From Symsagittifera roscoffensis (Eukaryota; Xenacoelomorpha; Acoela; Convolutidae): a stretch of 64,000 nt of DNA. The stretch spans positions 29,514,318 through 29,578,317 of the forward strand of contig NC_087068.1 in the NCBI RefSeq assembly GCF_963678635.1, written 5' to 3'. The notes under the pieces were generated by a model, which searched no databases, was not told where the DNA came from, and worked only from the letters and a program-made list of their open reading frames with translations. Both the position numbers and the translations under genes were made by a program. This document shows positions 9,401-18,400 of this stretch, one piece after another (the first letter of the stretch is position 1; every line of letters starts with the position of its first letter).

Positions 9401-12400
9401 AGGATCTTTGCATTGGTCATTACAAATGAACGCCTTGCATGAAAAGCACTTTAGTTTGGGTTCAAAAATGTCTGAAATTGAATATAGTCTGAAATAAAGT
9501 GCGTGTTTTTTTTTCAAGAAAGAGTTAATCAAAGTCAAATTAGGGGTCTCAAAGCGATTTATTTCTACATTGTAGACCTCTGGCAAATCGGAACTGCCCA
9601 AACAGTACGCTGAGGGAATAATCTCAGTGCACAAACAGTTCACAGAGCTGATTCACCGTGCATTCAGTGATAATGCTGGATTCATAACCGCACTGGACCT
9701 GGCCAACGAACAGTACATCAACCGAAATGCAGTTACCAAACAGCAAGCCACACAAAACCAGGTATGTATTAACCATTTTTACACTTCGAGCTAAATATAA
9801 TTGCTCATCATTTGGTGGAACTTATGCAGCATTAGCATTCTATCTGGTTTAATTTTGCTGCACTGACATTATATCTTTGTATCTGGTTTATTGGTGGCTA
9901 GTGTTTATACAAGCAAAGCTTGTGTGATAGTATGAACTCCCTTTTTCAGCCTAAGTCGTAAATATTATTATTCATTTTGAAAGTGTTCTTTTATTGCAGT
10001 GTGTGCATAAGATCAATAACCAGCTATTAAGGACAGTCATTGCTACGGATATTAACACATGCTATTATATTACAAATAGCATGTTATCTTCAAAGTTTCA
10101 TGGATCTGTAGCGTAGAGGTAGGTAAGGAGACGCGCAACAAAATGAGAGAGTTCGAACCTGGGCAGGGTAGGATGTTTTTTGATGAACTTTTTCGTGTAC
10201 TAGTTAAAACGCGTCCGCTCTATAAATTGAATCATCTTAGTGAGTAAATTCCTTTTTTTCCAAATTGACTGGTACTGCTAATGCGTCATAATTGGCTTGC
10301 GTCAATGAGCAATTATGTAGACTCATAATTGGCGTGCGTATTTCAAGAAATTGTGTAGACTCAAAGTTTTACTCATTCAAGTATTCCCAGTAGCGTTATC
10401 GGTCATATTTTTGCTTGTGTATGCGAGGTGCAACTTCGCTTCTGTTTAAAAATTGTCAAACGACCAAGGCGGAAGGACTTGTGACTCTTAACCACGAGGT
10501 CGGTGGCTCGCGTTTGGTACATAGAAGAATTTTTATTTTACTGTTTTTTTTTCAATCTCTGACCCTTTTAGAGCTGCTTTTTGCCGTTATCTCGCTGGCG
10601 TTTGCAAATTGCAGCTGCGTCTTTGTGTTACACTCTCGAGATTTTTTTGTAAATCTGTGAAAAGTATGTGCAGTTGCTAACAGGAGCAAGTGCATGTTAA
10701 TGTGTTCAAATTGTTGGAAGTACAGATAAAACTACCTAGTTCAAATTGTTTTTAAGAACGTTTTTAAATGAAAGTCTTTTTGCATTCGTGGTTTTGTTTC
10801 AAATTTTGTCGGCTTAATTTAAGATTTTTTGACATGTCAGAGGTATTGTCTAATACAGCGTGGTATTTACAGAGTTTTTGAGCTGATGACCAATTGCTAA
10901 CCAATTTTATTCCGATTTATAAAAAGGATGGAATTAAATCCTTGGTGTAGTTTATTTTTCGGGCCAATTTTGATTTTTTACAGAACAGACGAACAGTTTT
11001 GAAGGAATTTTAAGAGTCGATGAACCTGGCTCAGACTCTTTTTTAGGTTGGGATGATGTTTTTGTCGTTTTTTCAGGAAAAGTATTCAAGTTTGTTCAGG
11101 CTCCAAATTACTTTTCGCGGTTTTATTTTGAAAAGATTTTGAAAAGGAAGGCAAACTCCGCTCTTGAACAGCAAAAGTGCAAAGGTCACGAGAAACTTCT
11201 AGTTTCGGAAATGAAATTTAGTTTTCAGATTTTCCCAGTACCTATTGATAAAGTTTTCTCCAATTTTTTCTTCGATTTTCGAAAGTTGGCAGTATTTTTT
11301 AAATTTAATCTGAATTAAATCGAAAAGAAAAATTAAATTTGAATCCGATTTTGTCAAACTGTAGTTAACCACTCCGCTCGTAGAGCGGTAAGGAACTACT
11401 GCGTATGGCGGGCTTTTTTTTCATATAGTGGCTTCCTCAAAGAAAGTTGGTGTGGGTGTCAAGTAGGGGTATTGTCTTAAAAATTTCTCAGTCGTCATTG
11501 TGAATCTGAAACTCAAATTTGTCTCAAATAAACTCAAAAATGATTGGGGCATCATTTTTTTGGTTTTTTAAACTAGATATCAGTTTATAATTACTGGCTA
11601 AACTCAAATTCTACGATACACTCACGTTGTTTTACCTGATGTTACTCGTTATTTGTTTAATTATTTATCTAGTTCAATTGCGCGTTACCGAATAAGCTAC
11701 AGATTTTTTCATAAACATTTTTTTGATTTTTTTGCTGATTTTGTTCGTTATCGAATATTTCTTTTTAATCACTAGTCGGAGCATTCTGCTGATTGCAATA
11801 CAACCGACTATCCTTGTTTCATTTTTGATTTTCCTTCATCATTTTTTTGTATTGCAAGTTATGAGCGTTTAGTCTGTGTTAAAGCAGGCTTTTAGATCGA
11901 AAAAAGTACCAGATGCGTTTTTCATTGTCAATGAACGAAGACACTTAATTACGTTGTTCGAAAAAGTCTCACTTGTTCACGCTCAAATTTCCAGATTTGA
12001 ATTCGATTTGTTTTCAAGTTCTTTTGAATTTAAATTTCTAAATGAAAAAACAGTAACGCTCTTCTATGTTAGAAGGGCTAATAGCGCAAAAAACCTGATA
12101 AACTTCAATTAAAAAAGTGAATTTGTTTTAGATTTATCAATTGAATAAATATTATCTATAGATAATTTTTCTATCAAATTGGGATAGGTTTATCAATAAA
12201 ATGTCAACCAGAAAAGTTATTTGGAATTGACTATTCTTTAAGGTGACATTTTTTCTTTGAAACTCTGAAGTTGAAAAAATTTCAAGAAAATATGATCATT
12301 TTTTGATCTCCTAAATTGCATTGACGTTTTTTTCTTCTGTCTTTTGGCTATGTTTGTTTCGTTTCTGTTGAAGTCTTTGGATGAGTGCATTAAGGTTTAA

Positions 12401-15400
12401 GTTTATTTATACGGCTGTTCACTATTCGAGATAATCAGTCGACATGAATTTTCAGATGGTTTGGATGTTTATTCGTTCTTGATATATTTCCAATTCGATT
12501 GACATAATGATGGAAACGTCAACCTTTTTAAAAAAAAAGCGTTTATTTTTGCAGTGTTTTGGGAACCATATTGAGTTTTATGCGTCTTTGCTTAGGTATC
12601 TAACAATCCTCAAGCTAGGGGCGGAGCAGATCCCTCCAAATCGGCAGCAGAACTTCTTGCGCAATACATCGACTCACTTCTAAGAGTTAGTTCGCGTAAA
12701 GGAGATGATAACGACCTTGAAGAACACATGCAGGATTCCATGATGATTTTCAAATACATCTCAGAAAAAGACGTTTTTGCGCGACAGTTTTCGAGGCATC
12801 TTGCAAATCGGCTCGTCAGTGGAAGTTCAGTATCTGATGACGCCGAGCAAAGCATGATTGAGAAGCTGAAAAGCAATTGTGGGTTCGAGTACACGAGTAA
12901 GTTCCAGAAGATGTTCACAGATGTGAATCTGTCCAAGAAGTTGAGTGATGAGTTCAAAAACCCTTCAGTGGTGCTAGACTTTGACTTCTCAATAATCGTG
13001 GGAACGAGCGCGTCGTGGCCATTCAACACTGTCAAGGGATACATGCTACCAAAAGAGGCGAGTAGACCAATTCATATTTTAAAAAAGTTTTTAAAAAATC
13101 TTTCGCTAATTTGACCTGCGCCAAAGTGCCGACACTTGAATTCTCGCAAATTCAGGAAAGTTTGATTCACTCTTTTTGCAATCATGTTCAGCAAAATTTT
13201 GTTTCAACGCTAAACATGTTTTTTTTCCTGGATTGGAATCCTCGGCCTACTGTTACTTCGCCGCCTCTGTCGCTCGAAAAAAAATAATGGGTATTCCGTA
13301 TTGTTGCAGCGTATATAATAAGTACCAATAAATGGAACAGAAAGACTTAATTAAAACTAGCAATCTGCAGATTTAACTATTTATAGAACATTTTCCAAGA
13401 AACTTTTATTTTGTAGGTGAACTTGAGACATAACTTCTGTCTGAAAAATTAGCATTTGCTCTTCAACTGTTGGTTATTTGTTCTTTAATTAGTTCTGTCT
13501 GTTCCAATCTATTACAACTTTATACAGCTGTCTTAATATTAGAGCAAACGTTAGACTGGATGGCCTAGACATGGCCGTTCGATATGGGTGATGCGACTGG
13601 TGAAACAAGTTGGACTGAAAGGCCTAAGCAAGTAGACAAAAAACAAACATTATTGGGGAATTGGGCTTGAGTTCTCTCATTCTTAATTAGGTTTCTTGAC
13701 TACCAATGTTCTTTTTCCGAGAATTGGACCAAGTCTAAGCTCGTGGTAAAATAATGTAAACAAAATGCGAGTGTATTCAACGCTTTGCATGCGCTTTTGA
13801 AAGAAGGCCTTTAATGCTATCATCAACTTTCAAAGATCCCTTAGATGGTTGGACAAACAATGCAGGATATAGATGCTTCTGCAATGTACAAACCAAGGAT
13901 TTTTTGAAAAAAAAGTAGCAATTTGTTATTCTGCATCGCATATTTTTCTCGCGGAAAGTGCGGCATTGCGATATTTCTTAGCTCTGAAAAGCAATAGAAA
14001 TTTCATTTGTTTCATAGTTGTCTTATGAATTTGCCCAGAACCATGTTTAGATGTCAATGAACGCAGTGAAGACGCTTGTATAGGTCATCATCATTTTTTT
14101 GGTAAAAGTCTTGAAAGTTGTTCACATTCAACTTTGATTTTTTGATATTTATTAAGTTCAGTTCATTTCTTTTAAATTGAACAGGAAAAGTGTAAAGGTT
14201 ACAAAAACATGTCTTGGAATTGTAGTTTCAAAAGTCCTCCCCCCCCCCCCTCAGGGATTCGACCCCCTGCCTGCGACCCAAAAGGTCTCCCCTTTGGTAC
14301 TTTTTAAGAAATCCATTTTTGGCCGACCGACCCTAAAATTTTTCTAAAGGCGCCGTTGTCGCCAATATGCCCCCCACTCCCCCTCGAGAAAATCCTAGAT
14401 CCGCCCCTGCTTTTATCCTTCGAAAGTTGAAAATTAAAATTAAAAAAAAAACATTTCCTTGCATTCATTTCTTACAGTTTGCTGTGTATGTATTTTTTTA
14501 AGCGGAGCTTTAATTTTAATCAAGGTGAAAATGGAGCTTACTTTGCATATTCACTCCGAAATATAATTTCCAGAATTTTTTGTTGCTCCAGGGAAAAGTC
14601 TTACGTAATATAAATTTTTTTGGAAGTTGAAGAAAGTCAAATCTTTTGTTTCCGGGTCCCGTGAGTTCATGCACTCTTTTCGAACAGTCTGGTGTTGGCT
14701 ATGTTCATAAAATGGCAGCCAAATTATGTCCAGATTTTCACTCAGCACTCTAGTGATGAAGTGTGTTCAATTCAAGTGAAGGAAATCCAGAAATATATAC
14801 GTGTCCAGAAATCAGTAACAATTTCATTTCTCTCTGAGCTCAAAGAGAATGGACTAGAACAAAGACAATGGATTAATCCTATCTAATTTTTGATTTTTAA
14901 TTCGAAAAGTAAAGCAAAAAGAAAGAACCAAAGATAGAGGGAGCAAATACGGAATTGAAGCGATCATATGTAATAACAAGACTGCTCGTAGCAGGGCAAA
15001 ACGCTGAATAAACGTCTGCTTTTAAATTGATCTCGGATTATTTGGTGAATCAAATAACGGTAAAACTATGAATTTTAGGCTGTTTAATATAAATGAACAA
15101 ACTGAAGCCACTAGTTGGGCTTTTTTTTGGGAAAAAAATCTCAAAAGGTATTCACGCTCAAATTTTTTTTGAGATTTGATTTTTATTTTTTTTTTCAGCT
15201 TACGTTAAATTCCTTTCGCAATGAATAGGAAATGATATTGTCTAAGAAGCAAGGGCAAACGAAAGTTTGTATCATCGTTATAGAGACATAAAACAAAGGT
15301 TTCAAATATTTTTCCATGTTTCAATTTTTATTACATATCGCTTCGATGCGGTATTTGGTCTCACGTTACAAGAGTCGATGGACGTAGTTCAGACTTATAA

Positions 15401-18400
15401 ATATTTCGTAATGATTTTTTTGCGAAGTTTTTTTTCAGGAAAATTCTTAGTTTGTTCGGGCTCATGTATTTTTTCGCGGTTTGACTTTGGTTTCTTTTCA
15501 TTTTGAACTCATTTCCGTTATTGAAAGGAAGTCGCTTTTCTCCACTATCGAACATAGAAAGTATAAAGTTCACCAAAATCGACATCTATTCTCGAAAATG
15601 GTCCCCCCTTTTTAACTCTAAACAACTTAACACCCTACAATTTCACTCCCTACTTTTTGTTGCCTTAGCAATATAACATTGCTACATTTTCAAACAATTT
15701 CTATGACTTAACACCGTTTTAATCCAAAATGAAAAGAAAACTTACTTCAAAGGGGATTTCGGTAACCATCAAAGAATTAAACGAGTGAAATTTTTGCCAT
15801 TTAAAGCCAGACAAATTCGCGCTACTTAATTCGCGTAAGTTTTGAACAGAAATGACCTTGCAAATGATTTCAATGTAACGTTTCAAACCAAAATGAAATG
15901 GCCTTGCCAATATTTTCAATGAATCATTCCAAAATGAACCAAAAAGAAGCAATAGTTCAATGAACTTCAAAAGCCCGCAAATAATTAGACGTCTTTTGAC
16001 TAATATGGCCTTATTTTCTAGACATTTTCAGCCGGTATAGAAATTTAAAAAAGGTTTAACCAATGCCAAAAGCCTTAAAATCATTGTTTTTAGAATCATT
16101 CTCGAACTTATAAACATATGACCTGATCGCTTTGTCAGCTTTTTTTGAACTGTTGGCACATGAACGCAAAGCTAAAGGGTTTGCCAGCCCGTAGTCCGAA
16201 CCTAGCATCCCGAAAATAAGGGCGATTGTCCTGGGATTAAATTGCTAAGGCACGAGTCATGTTCTTGCGTTTAGTTACGTTTCCGGGAGTCGGCAAGGAA
16301 ACGTCTTTTCAAAAAAAGCTGACACAAATTTCAGTAGCATTAAAATTTGAATTTTAATAATACGAAAGAATAAACCAATATGAAACAAAATTAACAATGG
16401 TTCAACACAAACTAGATAACACTCTGAAAAAGTACAGATCAGTTTTGTCTTCGTAAACGGACATGTTTTGTACTCTTTTATTTAATACTCGATACTTTTT
16501 CTTTTTTGTGAACTTATGGCCACTCGATGCATCAAAAAAGTTGAGTTTTTGTACGGAAGCGTCTTTTTGTAGGCTGCCCACTACTTTCTACATATTTGGG
16601 TGGGCTCCGCTGAAAAATTATTGAATCCCGAAATGCCATCCCTCGACAGCATTTGTTGTTCGAGCAATCCCCATCACGGCCGCTCGCTGGTTCCAAAGGG
16701 AGGGTGGAAATGAAACTTCACGGTTTATCACCAAGCTTTTTATATAAGTAGAGCCGAAGTACAGACACAACTCGTCAATTTTCTCAATTTTCTCGGGTTC
16801 TAAACAATTTCTGTCGCATACATTCTGAATTTCCTGAACGATCATGTCATAGGAATCGCCGATCTTTTTTTTTTTTTTCGAATGCAAAGGATGGCAGCAG
16901 TTTTAAAGCCAGCGCTAATGCGTGATTCGTTTCGTAGGTCACTTTCAGACCCAATTCGTTAATTTTCTCATGTAACTCTGGGAGAGATGGAAAAAACAAC
17001 CCGATAAATGTGCTTCGGGGAATGTTTTTTGGAAGCACTGAAGAGCAGCTTGCTCAAAATCTAACCAAATTTTTTCAGGCCGGCAGTTGGGTGCTAAATC
17101 AATAAACGCCTGCAAGAAGCGATTGTAGGTTTTTTCGGTTTTGTTAGGAAGGAAGGCGTAAATGCAAGCTGGCGCAATGCCAGATACACTAACATGAATT
17201 GAATATAGCTGATAGAACATTTTTGGAGTAATTTTATAAGTTCCATCGGCTAACCAGAAAGATGACTTTGCCAGAACTCTCAGCATTTCGGGGTCGCCGC
17301 ACAAAATGATTCGCTCATGATCATTTGATCCACTGTTAAAATTTTCAGGGATCTCGAAATTTCGCGCAACGGGGATGGGCGGCATATTTACATCTAGCTG
17401 CTTACGAGTGCGCGCAGCCGTTCGGACCAGTTTCTCTTTACTTGGGAGGGCAAACTGAGTGGCCAAATTGTTTGTAATTGGCAAAACCGCACTGGCAACT
17501 GCAACAGTCGGGGTAAATCTCTCGCTGAGATCTTTTATATGCTTTATGACATTTCGGGCCTCCGAGTTTCCCGCTGAAATGTCGTGGTTATGCTCTCCAC
17601 GCGTCTCGATTAATTCGTTATTTTCAGTAATGGCAGTTGCTCAACATTTATGTGGTTGATATTTTGAGCAAATTCATATTTCTGTAAACTTATTTTTTCG
17701 CTTGAAATAAAATTCATGGCCGGACGCTATAAGAATTGGCTTGTTTTTAGATGAAACTGTGAGCTCGAAAGAAGACTCAATCATAATGTGTTTGTTGTGT
17801 TTGCGTTTGTTTATCACTTGAGTAAAGTATAAAGTGACTGTCAGAATTTAATTTTTGTCAGAATTTTTACGTCAAATTGTTATAAATTAGCACAAGCAGG
17901 TTTAGCGAAAAGTCTAATTGAAAATAAATTACAAACTTGTAGATAAGGGTCTTAAATAAATTAGGAAGCCTCCTTTTAGCATGTATAACTAAGATAAACC
18001 AAGTTTTTCATTATGGTGCGTGTGTTAATTGCAGGATTAACTTTGGTGTGATAAGAGTTAAGATAAGGAATTCATACAGCATCAGTTTTAATAGTGAGAT
18101 GACTAGGTGTTAAACTGGAAAATTGGAGTTATATTGTTGTCGATTTAAATTGTTTAGTAGTGAAATGACTAAGTGTTAAAATGTACGGTGTTAAATTGTA
18201 TGTCATTAAATTGTAGGACACCCTCGAAAATGGATTTCCCCAGAATTCCCAGCAAAATATTAAACTTATCTTTTTATCCTATTTTTTCAAAGTGGGTTTA
18301 TGTTATCAAAAAAGCGTATCTAGAAATTCGAAGAGCTTTGAGGCCAAGTCTTTTCAAAAAACAAGTCAGTATATATTTTTTCGGTTTCCTTGCATTCATT

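Noticed and set aside
11876-12112. Possible extra CUL1 exon or small gene in intron 6
   Set aside because: Neighbouring exons are contiguous in the family alignment, splice phases leave no room, and the peptide has no homology.
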